Notes under the pieces: model-generated
What the model saw: only the letters and a program-made list of their open reading frames with translations
Databases searched by the model: none
What the model was told of the DNA's origin: nothing
Shown here: piece after piece, positions 18,234 through 26,864 of the stretch
Layout: the number at the start of each line of letters is the position of its first letter
Numbering within the stretch: position 1 is the first letter of the stretch
Assembly: GCF_004366075.1 (NCBI RefSeq)
Contig: NZ_SODU01000001.1
Span: forward strand, 1,336,488-1,400,487
Origin: Kribbella pratensis
GTDB lineage: Bacteria; Actinomycetota; Actinomycetes; Propionibacteriales; Kribbellaceae
Direction: 5' to 3'
Length of the DNA stretch: 64,000 bases
Made by a program: the position numbers and the translations under genes

Positions 18234-18536
18234 GTGCGTCCACTGCACATCGCCCGGCTCGACAAGCCCCGGCCGGTCGTCGTGCTGACCCGTGAACTGA
18301 TCCGCCCGCGCCTCACCAACGTGACGGTCGCGCCGATCACCAGCACGATCCGCGGCCTGTCCACCGAGGTCCTGGTCGGCCCCGACAACGGCCTCGACCA
18401 CCCCAGCGCGATCTCCTGCGACAACATCCAGACCATCCCGAAGTCGCAGCTCGGCCGCCTGATCGGCTACCTCCACCCCGACCAGGAACCAGCCCTCGCC
18501 GAGGCGATCAACCTCGCCTTCGACCTCGAGTTCTAG
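18234..18536 (+). CDS. MazF/PemK-family endoribonuclease toxin
   Basis: The 100-residue protein has the PemK/MazF barrel: RPLHIARLDKPRPVVVLTRE, TNVTVAPITSTIRGLSTEV, SAISCDNIQTIPKSQLGRL. The PVVVL strand, the TST turn and the ISCDNIQTI strand are conserved in active MazF RNases. The GTG at 18234 is the best start; its ribosome site is weak, so coupling to the antitoxin is likely. The longer frame from 18156 lies within the antitoxin gene. The stop overlaps the convergent APH stop by 4 nt. Cleavage sequence unknown. Confidence 0.88.
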   Translation: MRPLHIARLDKPRPVVVLTRELIRPRLTNVTVAPITSTIRGLSTEVLVGPDNGLDHPSAISCDNIQTIPKSQLGRLIGYLHPDQEPALAEAINLAFDLEF

Positions 18537-19315
18537 CCGTCCGCGAGCAACGTCGTCCGGTTCGCCAGCACGTAGGCCGCGGCGGCTCGATACCCGCCGG
18601 CGTGATTCTCGTCCCGGTGGACGTCGAACGCCGGATCGCCCGCCCGCACCTGCTGCTCGATGTACGCCGCGAACGACAGCAGCCTGATCCCGATCAGATC
18701 CACCAGCTCGGCCGGCGCGACCCCGAGGCCGTACGAGGCGCAGAACAGGCGCAGCCGCCCGGCCCGGTCGGGCTCCTCCGGCCAGCCGAAGGGCTCCAGC
18801 GAGGCTGCTGGGTGGAACGGCACGAACTGGTGCGCGGCGTACGCGAGATCCCACCGGCGGTTCGACGGGCGGATCGTGTCCCAGTCGATGATCCCGGTGA
18901 CCTCGGGGCCGTCGAAGACGAGATTCCAGGGAGCCAGATCGTGGTGCCCGACACAGTCGATCCGAACCGGCACCGCGACCTCCAGCTCGCGCCAGTCCTC
19001 GGGCTCGACCGGCTCGAATCCCTCGGTCGCGTCGTGGAGCCGGCGGATCGCGCGGGCCACACTCACCAGCGCCCGATCCGACCGGAGCTCTTCCGTCAGC
19101 GGCGGGTATCCCGTGGTTCCGGGGAGGTACGACAGCGTCTCCGTCGCACCGTCCACCGCCACCAGCCGAGGGGCCAGGTCGAATCCGACCCGCTCGAAAT
19201 GCCGGAGCAGTGCATGCGTGTTCGCCGAACCGCTCCTGCGGCGCACGGTGCCACCTTGCCGCACCGGCTTGGCGAACCGGCCGCCGGGCATGACGTCGTC
19301 CATCGGGTCTTTCAT
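18533..19315 (-). CDS. APH-family phosphotransferase
   Basis: The 260-residue protein is an aminoglycoside phosphotransferase/choline-kinase-like kinase: catalytic loop GHHDLAPWNLVF (HxDxxxxN) near residue 140 and the metal motif IIDWDT. The start shares one base with the ilvD stop, so it is coupled to ilvD. No sign ties it to antibiotic resistance; many such proteins phosphorylate small metabolites. The substrate is unknown. Confidence 0.85.
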   Translation of the reverse strand: MKDPMDDVMPGGRFAKPVRQGGTVRRRSGSANTHALLRHFERVGFDLAPRLVAVDGATETLSYLPGTTGYPPLTEELRSDRALVSVARAIRRLHDATEGFEPVEPEDWRELEVAVPVRIDCVGHHDLAPWNLVFDGPEVTGIIDWDTIRPSNRRWDLAYAAHQFVPFHPAASLEPFGWPEEPDRAGRLRLFCASYGLGVAPAELVDLIGIRLLSFAAYIEQQVRAGDPAFDVHRDENHAGGYRAAAAYVLANRTTLLADG

Positions 19316-21165
19316 TACCCCAATTTGGAGATGTCCCGGACCGCGCCCTTGTCGGCGCTGGTGGCCATGGCGGCGTAGGCGCGGAGGGCGGTGGTCACCT
19401 TGCGGTCGCGGTTCTTCGGGGCGTAGACGCCGCCGAGTGCCGCCTCGCGTGCGGCCAGTTCGTCGTCGTCCACCAGCAGCTCGATCGAGCGGTTCGGGAT
19501 GTCGATCCTGATCCGGTCGCCGTCCTGGACCAGCGCGATGGTCCCGCCGGACGCCGCCTCGGGTGACACGTGCCCGATCGAGAGTCCCGACGTACCGCCG
19601 GAGAAGCGGCCGTCGGTGATCAGCGCGCAGACCTTGCCCAGGCCGCGGCCTTTCAGGTACGAGGTCGGGTACAGCATCTCCTGCATTCCCGGGCCGCCCT
19701 TCGGGCCCTCGTACCGGATCACGACGACGTCACCCGGCTGGATCTGCTTGGTCAGGATCTTCTCGACGGCCTGCTCCTGCGACTCGCACACCACCGCCGG
19801 ACCCTCGAACGTCCAGATCGACTCGTCCACACCGGCCGTCTTCACGACACAGCCGTCGACGGCCAGGTTGCCCTTGAGCACGGCGAGACCGCCGTCCTTG
19901 GAGTACGCGTGCTCGCGGTCGCGGATGCAGCCGTTCACCGCGTCGTCGTCCAGGGTCTCCCACCGCTCCGACTGCGAGAACGCGGTCGCGGACCGCTTGC
20001 AGCCCGGCGCCGCGTGCCACAGTTCGACGGCCTCCGGCGACGGCGAGCCGCCGCGCAGGTCCCACGTCTTCAGCCACTCGTCGATCGAGTCGCTGTGCAC
20101 GGTGTGGATGTTCTCGTTCAGCAGGCCGGCGCGGTGCAGCTCACCGAGGATGGCCGGGATGCCGCCGGCGCGGTGCACGTCCTCCATGTAGTACGTGCCC
20201 TGCGGCGCGACGTTCGGCGCGACCTTCGCCAGGCACGGGACCTTCCGCGAGACCGCGTTGATGTCGTCCAGGTCGAAGTCGACCTCCGCCTCCTGGGCAG
20301 CCGCGAGCAGGTGCAGGATCGTGTTGGTCGACCCGCCCATCGCGATGTCCAGGGCCATCGCGTTCCCGAACGCTTCCTTGGAGGCGACGTTCCGCGGCAG
20401 CACGGTGGCGTCGTCGTTGTCGTAGTACCGCTTGGTGATCCGTACGACGGTCTCGCCGGCCTTCTCGTACAGCGCCTTGCGGGCGGTGTGGGTGGCCAGC
20501 ACAGAGCCGTTGCCCGGCAGCGAGAGGCCGATCGCCTCGGTCAGGCAGTTCATCGAGTTCGCGGTGAACATGCCGGAACAGGAACCGCAGGTCGGGCAGG
20601 CGTTCTCCTCGATCCGCAGGATGTCGGCGTCGGAGACGTTCTCGTTGACGGCCTCGGACATCGCGTCGATCAGGTCGAGCTTGCGGACCGTGCCGTCGAC
20701 GAGCGTCGCGCGGCCGGCCTCCATCGGGCCGCCGGAGACGAACACGGTCGGGATGTTCAGCCGGAGCGCCGCCATCAGCATGCCGGGCGTGATCTTGTCG
20801 CAGTTCGAGATGCAGACCAGCGCGTCCGCGCAGTGCGCCTCGACCATGTACTCGACCGAGTCGGCGATCAGGTCCCGGGACGGCAGGCTGTAGAGCATGC
20901 CGCCGTGGCCCATCGCGATCCCGTCGTCGACCGCGATCGTGTTGAACTCGCGGGCGATCCCGCCGGCCGCGTGGATCGCCTCCGACACGATCCGGCCGAC
21001 CGGGGCGAGGTGCGTGTGGCCGGGGACGAACTCGGTGAAGCTGTTCGCCACCGCGATGATCGGCTTCCCGAAGTCCTCCCGGGCTACCCCGGAGGCCTGC
21101 ATGAGCGCGCGGGCGCCCGCCATGTTGCGGCCGTGGGTGACAGTGCGGGACCTGAGAGCGGGCAC
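19315..21165 (-). CDS. ilvD: Dihydroxy-acid dehydratase IlvD
   Basis: Iron-sulfur dehydratase of valine, leucine and isoleucine synthesis. The 616-residue protein has CDKITPGML and [19 protein letters not shown], which ligate the cluster, and [14 protein letters not shown] near the C-terminus. The GTG start at 21165 has AAGGAG upstream. It is followed by the coupled APH-like kinase. No other ilv gene is near, so this is a lone locus. Regulation was not seen; the 122-bp upstream gap holds no T-box or leader peptide that I can find. Confidence 0.97.
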   Translation of the reverse strand: MPALRSRTVTHGRNMAGARALMQASGVAREDFGKPIIAVANSFTEFVPGHTHLAPVGRIVSEAIHAAGGIAREFNTIAVDDGIAMGHGGMLYSLPSRDLIADSVEYMVEAHCADALVCISNCDKITPGMLMAALRLNIPTVFVSGGPMEAGRATLVDGTVRKLDLIDAMSEAVNENVSDADILRIEENACPTCGSCSGMFTANSMNCLTEAIGLSLPGNGSVLATHTARKALYEKAGETVVRITKRYYDNDDATVLPRNVASKEAFGNAMALDIAMGGSTNTILHLLAAAQEAEVDFDLDDINAVSRKVPCLAKVAPNVAPQGTYYMEDVHRAGGIPAILGELHRAGLLNENIHTVHSDSIDEWLKTWDLRGGSPSPEAVELWHAAPGCKRSATAFSQSERWETLDDDAVNGCIRDREHAYSKDGGLAVLKGNLAVDGCVVKTAGVDESIWTFEGPAVVCESQEQAVEKILTKQIQPGDVVVIRYEGPKGGPGMQEMLYPTSYLKGRGLGKVCALITDGRFSGGTSGLSIGHVSPEAASGGTIALVQDGDRIRIDIPNRSIELLVDDDELAAREAALGGVYAPKNRDRKVTTALRAYAAMATSADKGAVRDISKLG

Positions 21166-21275
21166 GACGACATCTCCTTGCTACGTGAACGTACCTACCG
21201 ATCCTGCCACGCTCGTCCGGATGGCGGTACGCGGGTCCCGGATCCTGGAGGGCCGGTTCTGTCCGTGGCCAGCTC

Positions 21276-21281
21276 TAGTCT
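21276..21281 (+). promoter_or_regulatory. Leaderless -10 box of the AraC-family gene
   Basis: TAGTCT ends 6 nt before the ATG at 21288; no ribosome site is seen. Confidence 0.45.
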
Positions 21282-21287
21282 GGATCC

Positions 21288-22157
21288 ATGGCCGGGATGG
21301 AGCACCGCACGCGTCCGTTGCACGCGGCGCTGCGCCCGTACGTCGGCGACGTCATCGGATATGCGTACGACGCAGATCCCCCGGACCTGCACCGTGGTCT
21401 GCCCTCGCGCTACCTGACGCTCGTCGTCACGGTCGACGAGCCGCTGGGCGTCGCGTGGCCGGGCGGTCCGGTGGAGAAGTACGACGCATTGATCGGCGGG
21501 CTGCACTCCACCGCCGTGCAGATCGGTCAGACACCCAGCCGGGCCGGTGTGCAGCTCTCACTCACTCCCGCGGCCGCTCGCGTGCTGTTCGGGCTGCCTC
21601 CGGGTGAGCTCGCGTCGGCGGTCGTAGGGCTCGACGAGGTGCTCGGACGACCGGCCCGCGAGCTGACCGAGCACCTGCGTGCGGAGACGAACTGGTCGAC
21701 CCGGTTCGACGTGCTGGAGGACATGTTGCTCCGGCGGCTCGGTGCGCGCCGGCCGAGTGCGGTTCGTCCGGAGCTCGACTGGGCGTGGCAGCGACTGTGC
21801 GCATCGAGCGGCGCAATCGGCGTACAGAAGCTGGCGGCCGAGGTCGGTTGGAGCCGGCGGCACCTCACCGACCGGTTCACGTCCGAGTTCGGCCTCCCGC
21901 CCAAGGTCACGTCCCGGGTGCTGCGCTTCGAGCGGGTCACGACCTACCTGCGCAGGCACCCGCTCACCCGGCTGTCGGAGTTGTCGGCCGCCGCTGGGTA
22001 CGCCGACCAGTCGCATCTGACCCGTGAGTTCCGGGCGATCGCGGGCTGCTCGCCGCGGCAGTGGATGACCGAGGAACTCCCGGCCCTGCCGGCCGATTTC
22101 ACCCGTAATCCACAGGGTCCGGCGATCGCGCCAGCATCGCCGGCGCGATCTCACTAA
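21288..22157 (+). CDS. AraC-family transcriptional regulator
   Basis: The 289-residue protein has an N-terminal ligand/effector domain ([24 protein letters not shown]) and a C-terminal double helix-turn-helix: [21 protein letters not shown] and [20 protein letters not shown], ending CSPRQW. Its stop lies 10 bp before recQ, but recQ seems to have its own leaderless promoter inside that region. Target and ligand unknown. Confidence 0.9.
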   Translation: MAGMEHRTRPLHAALRPYVGDVIGYAYDADPPDLHRGLPSRYLTLVVTVDEPLGVAWPGGPVEKYDALIGGLHSTAVQIGQTPSRAGVQLSLTPAAARVLFGLPPGELASAVVGLDEVLGRPARELTEHLRAETNWSTRFDVLEDMLLRRLGARRPSAVRPELDWAWQRLCASSGAIGVQKLAAEVGWSRRHLTDRFTSEFGLPPKVTSRVLRFERVTTYLRRHPLTRLSELSAAAGYADQSHLTREFRAIAGCSPRQWMTEELPALPADFTRNPQGPAIAPASPARSH

Positions 22158-22160
22158 ACT
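22155..22160 (+). promoter_or_regulatory. Leaderless -10 box of recQ
   Basis: TAAACT overlaps the AraC stop codon and ends 7 nt before the recQ GTG at 22168. Confidence 0.45.
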
Positions 22161-22167
22161 CGCCGAC

Positions 22168-24000
22168 GTGAGCGACACGACCGAGCTGCCCGATTCCGAA
22201 GCCCTTCAGGTCCTCCGGCGGGTGTTCGGGTACGAATCCTTCCGCGGTGAGCAGGCCGACATCATCGACACCGTCGTCGCGGGCGGTGACGCGCTGGTGC
22301 TGATGCCGACCGGCGGCGGCAAGTCGCTGTGCTACCAGATCCCCTCGCTGGTCCGGTCCGGCGTCGGCGTGGTGATCTCGCCGCTGATCGCGTTGATGCA
22401 GGACCAGGTGGACGCGCTGACGGCGCTCGGCGTACGGGCGGGATTCCTGAACTCCACGCAGGACTTCGAGCAGCGGCGTGAGGTCGAGCAGGCGTTCCTG
22501 GCCGGCGAGCTCGACCTGCTGTACCTGGCGCCCGAGCGGCTGCGGGTCGAGGCGACCGTGCGGCTGCTCGACCAGGGCAAGATCGCGCTGTTCGCGATCG
22601 ACGAGGCGCACTGTGTGTCGCAGTGGGGGCACGACTTCCGGCCGGACTACCTGATGCTGTCCGAGCTGCACGAGCGCTGGCCCGACGTACCGCGGATCGC
22701 GTTGACCGCGACGGCGACCGAGGCGACCCACCAGGAGATCGCGACCCGGCTGAAGCTGGATGAGGCGAAGCATTTCGTCGCGAGCTTCGACCGGCCGAAC
22801 ATCCAGTACCGGATCGTCCCGAAGGACAACCCGCAGCGGCAGCTGCTCGACCTGCTCCGCACCGAGCACGCCGGCGACGCGGGCATCGTGTACTGCCTGT
22901 CCCGCAACAGCGTCGAGAAGACCGCGGCCTTCCTGACCCAGAACGGGATCGAGGCCGTGCCGTACCACGCGGGCCTGGACAGCCGGACGCGCGCGACGAA
23001 CCAGGCGCGGTTCCTGCGCGAGGACGGGCTGGTCGTGGTGGCGACGATCGCGTTCGGGATGGGGATCGACAAGCCGGACGTCCGGTTCGTCGCGCATCTC
23101 GATCTGCCGAAGTCGGTCGAGGGGTACTACCAGGAGACCGGTCGCGCGGGGCGGGACGGGCTGCCCTCGACGGCGTGGCTGGCGTACGGGCTGCAGGACG
23201 TCGTACAGCAGCGGAAGATGATCGACACGTCCGAGGGTGACCTCGCGCATCGGCGGCGGCTGAGTTCGCATCTCGACGCGATGCTGGCACTGTGCGAGAC
23301 CGTGCAGTGCCGGCGGTCGCAGCTCCTGGCGTACTTCGGTCAGCACGGCGACACCTGCGGGAACTGCGACACCTGCCTGACGCCGCCGGAGTCCTGGGAC
23401 GGGACGATCGCGGCGCAGAAACTGCTGTCGACGGTGTACCGGCTGCAGCGCGAGCGCGGGCAGAAGTTCGGGGCCGGTCAGCTGATCGACATCCTGCTCG
23501 GCAAGGAGACCGAGAAGGTCAAGCAGTTCCGGCACGACCAGCTGACGGTGTTCGGGATCGGCACCGAGCTGAAGGATGCCGAGTGGCGTGGCGTGATCCG
23601 GCAACTGCTCGCGCTGCGGTTGCTCGCCGTCGAGGGCGACTACGGCACGCTCGTGCTGACCGAGGAGAGCGGCGAGGTGCTCGGCAAGCGGCGCGAGGTG
23701 ATGATGCGCCGCGAGCCCGAGCGGGTCCGGTCGTCCAGTCGGTCGTCGGGCGGGAAGAAGGCGGCGGCCGATCTGCCACCGGAGGCGGCGCCGGTGTTCG
23801 AGCGGTTGCGCGCGTGGCGGGCGGCCGTGGCCAAGGAGCAGGGCGTTCCGGCGTACGTCATCTTCCACGACGCGACACTGCGGCAGATCGCGACCGACCG
23901 GCCGACGTCGCTGGCCGAGCTGGGCACGATCAGCGGCATCGGCGAGAACAAGCTGACCAAGTACGGCGACGGCGTGCTGGAGACATTGGCCGCGGAGTGA
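22168..24000 (+). CDS. recQ: ATP-dependent DNA helicase RecQ
   Basis: 3'-5' helicase in recombination repair. The 610-residue protein has Walker A TGGGKS (48-53), DEAH (about 145) in [17 protein letters not shown], helicase motif [12 protein letters not shown], a zinc-binding RQC region with CGNCDTCL, and a C-terminal HRDC domain ([13 protein letters not shown]). Length and order match E. coli RecQ. GTG 22168 is favoured by a -10 box 7 nt upstream and the absence of a ribosome site. Confidence 0.96.
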   Translation: MSDTTELPDSEALQVLRRVFGYESFRGEQADIIDTVVAGGDALVLMPTGGGKSLCYQIPSLVRSGVGVVISPLIALMQDQVDALTALGVRAGFLNSTQDFEQRREVEQAFLAGELDLLYLAPERLRVEATVRLLDQGKIALFAIDEAHCVSQWGHDFRPDYLMLSELHERWPDVPRIALTATATEATHQEIATRLKLDEAKHFVASFDRPNIQYRIVPKDNPQRQLLDLLRTEHAGDAGIVYCLSRNSVEKTAAFLTQNGIEAVPYHAGLDSRTRATNQARFLREDGLVVVATIAFGMGIDKPDVRFVAHLDLPKSVEGYYQETGRAGRDGLPSTAWLAYGLQDVVQQRKMIDTSEGDLAHRRRLSSHLDAMLALCETVQCRRSQLLAYFGQHGDTCGNCDTCLTPPESWDGTIAAQKLLSTVYRLQRERGQKFGAGQLIDILLGKETEKVKQFRHDQLTVFGIGTELKDAEWRGVIRQLLALRLLAVEGDYGTLVLTEESGEVLGKRREVMMRREPERVRSSSRSSGGKKAAADLPPEAAPVFERLRAWRAAVAKEQGVPAYVIFHDATLRQIATDRPTSLAELGTISGIGENKLTKYGDGVLETLAAE

Positions 24001-24079
24001 TGTCGAAACGCGCTCCCGGTCTTCGACGCCCAGGCACAGGGTGCGGACCGGCCGAGCCCGCGAAGACCGGAGAACGATC

Positions 24080-24649
24080 ATGTCCTCATCCGTGCTGTTG
24101 ATGTCGATGTCCGCCGACGGCTACATCGCCGGGCCGGACGACCGGCCCGGCAACCCCGGCGGCGACGACTTCATGCGGTTGCACGAGTGGTACCTGGACG
24201 CGGACGGCGAGGTGGGCCGTCCGGAGGGTGAGCCCGGCGAGATCTGGGACGAGCTGAACGCCACAGGCGCGGTCCTGGTCGGCCGTCGTACGGCGGAGCA
24301 GGTCAACTACTACGGCGGCGACCACCACGGCGTACCGATCTTCGTCCTCAGCCGCGACCCGTCACCGGTCGACTACGAGAACGTCCACGTCGTGGGCGAC
24401 ATCGAGACCGCGATGGCGCAGGCCAAGGCCGCGGCCGGCGACAAGGACGTGCTGGTCCACGGCGCGGTCACCGCACAACTGGCGCTGGCGGCCGGGGTCC
24501 TCGACGAGCTGCAGCTCAGCCAGGTGCCGGTCCTGTTCGGCAGCGGTCTGCGACTCTTCGACGTACTCCCCGAACGCGTCGAGCTCGAGATCGTCCGGGT
24601 GATCGACACTCCGCAAGCGACCCACCTGCGCTACCGGGTACGACGCTGA
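24080..24649 (+). CDS. RibD C-terminal / dihydrofolate-reductase-like protein
   Basis: The 189-residue protein has the YyaP/RibD-C fold: SVLLMSMSADGYIAGPDD, then VLVGRRTAEQVNYYGG, PIFVLSR, and VLVHGAVTAQLALAAGVLDELQLSQVPVLFGSG. It is probably an NAD(P)H-dependent reductase of unknown substrate. ATG 24080 is supported by GGAG 8 nt upstream. Converges with the LysR gene; only 4 bp separate the stops. Confidence 0.88.
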   Translation: MSSSVLLMSMSADGYIAGPDDRPGNPGGDDFMRLHEWYLDADGEVGRPEGEPGEIWDELNATGAVLVGRRTAEQVNYYGGDHHGVPIFVLSRDPSPVDYENVHVVGDIETAMAQAKAAAGDKDVLVHGAVTAQLALAAGVLDELQLSQVPVLFGSGLRLFDVLPERVELEIVRVIDTPQATHLRYRVRR

Positions 24650-24653
24650 TCAG

Positions 24654-25523
24654 CTAGGGCGTCCAGCTGACCGAGGTGGCGAGGGTGGCGAAGTCCTGGA
24701 GGAGACGGGAGCGACGGCTGGCGATCCACGCGAGGCAGACCGTGTTCGGGGCGAGGTTGTCGACCGGGACCGTGACGACGTCGGGGCGTTGGTAGAAGGC
24801 GGCTACGGACAGCGGGATGATCGAGACTCCGTGGCCCGTGGCGACGTGTTCGAGTTTCTCCTCGACGCTGCGCAGGACGGGGACCGGCTTCGCCGTACGG
24901 GTGCGGAGCTCGACGGCGATGTCACGCCATTCCGGTACGGCGTCGGGGTCCTGCAGCAGGTGCTCGCCGGCGAGGTCGGTGATGTCGATGACGGGCTTGC
25001 CGGCCAGGCGATGGTCGGCCGGCAGCGTGGCGACCCGTGGCTCCTCGAACAGCGGGCGAACGGTCAGCCCGGCCTGATCGATCGGAAGCCGGACGATGCT
25101 CACGTCGACGCGACCGTCGTGCAGTACGTCGACCTGGTCGTCCCACGTGGTCCTGATCAGCTCGATCTCGAGGTCGGGATGCGTCATACCGAACGCGCGG
25201 ACCGCTTCGGTCACGGTGAGCCCCGGCATGAAGCCGATCGTGAACGTCTTCGAACCGCGCGCGGCGAGCGCCACCCTGCGCCGGGTGGCGTCAGCGGCTG
25301 CCAGCAACGGACGGGCGTCGTCGAGCAGTTGGCGACCGGCCGCTGTCAGTTCGGTGGCTCGCTTGGTGCGCACGAACAACTGGGCCCGGACCTCGTCCTC
25401 GAGTGCGCGGATCTGCCGGGACAGCACGGGCTGCGCGATGTGCAGCCGCTCGGCCGCGCGCCCGAAGTGCAGTTCTTCGGCCACGGCCACGAAGTACCGG
25501 AGCTTGCGGAGATCGAGATCCAT
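24654..25523 (-). CDS. LysR-family transcriptional regulator
   Basis: The 289-residue protein has the LysR winged helix (LRKLRYFVAVAEELHFGRAAERLHIAQPVLSRQIRALE) and a periplasmic-binding-like effector domain. It is divergent from an SDR gene 100 bp away, the usual arrangement for a LysR regulator and its target. A 7-bp inverted repeat overlaps its own start codon, fitting autoregulation. The ligand is unknown. Confidence 0.92.
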   Translation of the reverse strand: MDLDLRKLRYFVAVAEELHFGRAAERLHIAQPVLSRQIRALEDEVRAQLFVRTKRATELTAAGRQLLDDARPLLAAADATRRRVALAARGSKTFTIGFMPGLTVTEAVRAFGMTHPDLEIELIRTTWDDQVDVLHDGRVDVSIVRLPIDQAGLTVRPLFEEPRVATLPADHRLAGKPVIDITDLAGEHLLQDPDAVPEWRDIAVELRTRTAKPVPVLRSVEEKLEHVATGHGVSIIPLSVAAFYQRPDVVTVPVDNLAPNTVCLAWIASRRSRLLQDFATLATSVSWTP

Positions 25524-25541
25524 AATACCTTCAGGGTATTA
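25523..25541. promoter_or_regulatory. Candidate LysR operator overlapping the regulator start
   Basis: TAATACC (25523-25529) and GGTATTA (25535-25541) flank 5 nt, giving an interrupted palindrome of the T-N11-A type known for LysR regulators. It touches the LysR ATG and lies about 82 bp upstream of the SDR start. Confidence 0.55.
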
Positions 25542-25623
25542 CAGCGACCGGAACAGGTCTTGGACGCCGGTCCCCGGACGGCCGCATCGTGGAAGCGAAA
25601 TCCCAACCACGAAAGGCAGTTCC

Positions 25624-26325
25624 GTGACTCTGCAGGACCAACGCGTCGTCGTCCTCGGTGGTACGTCGGGGATCGGACTCGCGACCGCTCGACTCGCCGC
25701 CGCCCAGGGCGCGACCGTGATCGTTGCCTCCAGCAACTCGGAGTCGGTGCGGAAGGCGCTGGCGACCCTCCCCCGCTCGGCCACCGGCGCCGCCGTCGAC
25801 CTCACCGACTCCGCGGCCGTGGCGGCGTTCTTCGCCGGACTGGATCCGTTCGACCACCTCGTCTTCACGGCCGGCGAGGCATTGACGTTGCTCGAGGTCG
25901 GCACGATGGACCTCGACGAGGCCCGTGCCGCTTTCGAGCTGCGGTACTTCGGCGCGCTCGGAGCCGTGAGTGCCGCCGTACCGAAGCTCCGCCCGGGCGG
26001 TTCCGTCGTCCTCACGACCGGCGCCGCCGCGGACCGGCCCGGCCCCGGCTGGTCGGTCGCCGCGAGTATCTGCGGCGCGGTGGACTCCCTCGTCCGCGCC
26101 CTCGCCGTCGAGATCGCCCCGCTCCGCGTCAACGCCGTCAAACCCGGTGTCGTCCGTACGCCGTTGTGGCGCGACGCCCTCGACTACGACGAGACCGCGC
26201 AGCATCTCCCGGTCGGCCGGGTCGGTGAGCCCGAGGACATCGCCGCCGCCTACATCTACCTGATGAACCAGCCGTACGCGACCGGCTCGATCGTCAGCGT
26301 GGACGGCGGACACGTCCTCGTCTGA
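25624..26325 (+). CDS. Short-chain dehydrogenase/reductase
   Basis: The 233-residue classical-like SDR has the cofactor motif GGTSGIG near residue 13, a short LVFTAGEA segment in place of NNAG, and a C-terminal VSVDGGHVLV. The usual YxxxK is not obvious: the region reads SVAASICGAVDSLVRALA, so the Tyr/Lys pair appears to be missing. Either the active site is shifted or this is an atypical SDR. GTG 25624 has AAAGG upstream. Likely controlled by the divergent LysR. Confidence 0.85.
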   Translation: MTLQDQRVVVLGGTSGIGLATARLAAAQGATVIVASSNSESVRKALATLPRSATGAAVDLTDSAAVAAFFAGLDPFDHLVFTAGEALTLLEVGTMDLDEARAAFELRYFGALGAVSAAVPKLRPGGSVVLTTGAAADRPGPGWSVAASICGAVDSLVRALAVEIAPLRVNAVKPGVVRTPLWRDALDYDETAQHLPVGRVGEPEDIAAAYIYLMNQPYATGSIVSVDGGHVLV

Positions 26326-26326
26326 G

Positions 26327-26698
26327 TCAGGCCTGGGAGATGTAGAGCCGGTTCCCGTCGGGGTCGCGGAGGCTGAACATCGGCGGTACGCCGGGCCACT
26401 CGAGCAGCTCGTCGGTGTCGACACCGGCGTCGAGGAAGTGCTGATGCGCCGCCTTCGCGTCCGGGCTGGCCATCCGGATGCCGGTGTCGACGCCGGCCGG
26501 ATTACCCTCGCCCGCCGGCACAAGCGCGATACTCCCTGCCGACCCCGCCGGCGCGACCACGATCCACCGCCCGCCGAACTGCGGCAACGGCGCATCCATC
26601 AGCACCTCGAACCCCAGGGTCTCGGTGTAGAACGCCACCGCCCGGTCCTGATCGGTCACCGGAACGCCGACGGTCATGATCTCGCTGATGTGGTTCAT
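26327..26698 (-). CDS. VOC-family (glyoxalase/bleomycin-resistance-like) protein
   Basis: The 123-residue protein has the vicinal-oxygen-chelate beta-alpha fold: VGVPVTDQDRAVAFYTETLGFEVLMD and FSLRDPDGNRLYISQ. ATG 26698 has AAGGAG upstream. It converges with the SDR gene at 1 bp distance. Metal ligands and substrate cannot be fixed; such proteins include isomerases, dioxygenases and antibiotic binders. Confidence 0.87.
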   Translation of the reverse strand: MNHISEIMTVGVPVTDQDRAVAFYTETLGFEVLMDAPLPQFGGRWIVVAPAGSAGSIALVPAGEGNPAGVDTGIRMASPDAKAAHQHFLDAGVDTDELLEWPGVPPMFSLRDPDGNRLYISQA

Positions 26699-26814
26699 CC
26701 TGGTTCTCCTTCTCGTGAAGAGGTGCTTTCACTCCGGAGGTAGAACCAGATCCACGGTTTTCGACATCGCCCGGCAAAGAATTCTCGCGCGGTCGGGCAC
26801 TGGAAGCAGACAGA

Positions 26815-26849
26815 AGCCCCGGACGCCTGAGGGCAGGCGATCCGGGGCT
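26815..26849 (-). terminator. Hairpin terminator after the DUF3352 gene
   Basis: AGCCCCGGA-CGCCTG pairs with CAGGCG-A-TCCGGGGCT around an AGGG loop, giving a 15-bp stem with one bulged base. It begins 15 nt past the stop at 26865. Confidence 0.75.
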
Positions 26850-26864
26850 CCTTCTACGGCGTGG

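Noticed and set aside
18533..19315. Aminoglycoside resistance gene
   Set aside because: Only the generic APH kinase motifs are visible; coupling to ilvD gives no hint of resistance, so substrate is left open.
21166..21287. Branched-chain amino-acid attenuator before ilvD
   Set aside because: No leader peptide rich in Ile/Leu/Val codons and no T-box core was seen.
19570..21417. A 615-codon open frame opposite ilvD
   Set aside because: Val/Arg/Asp-rich composition typical of antisense frames; no motif.
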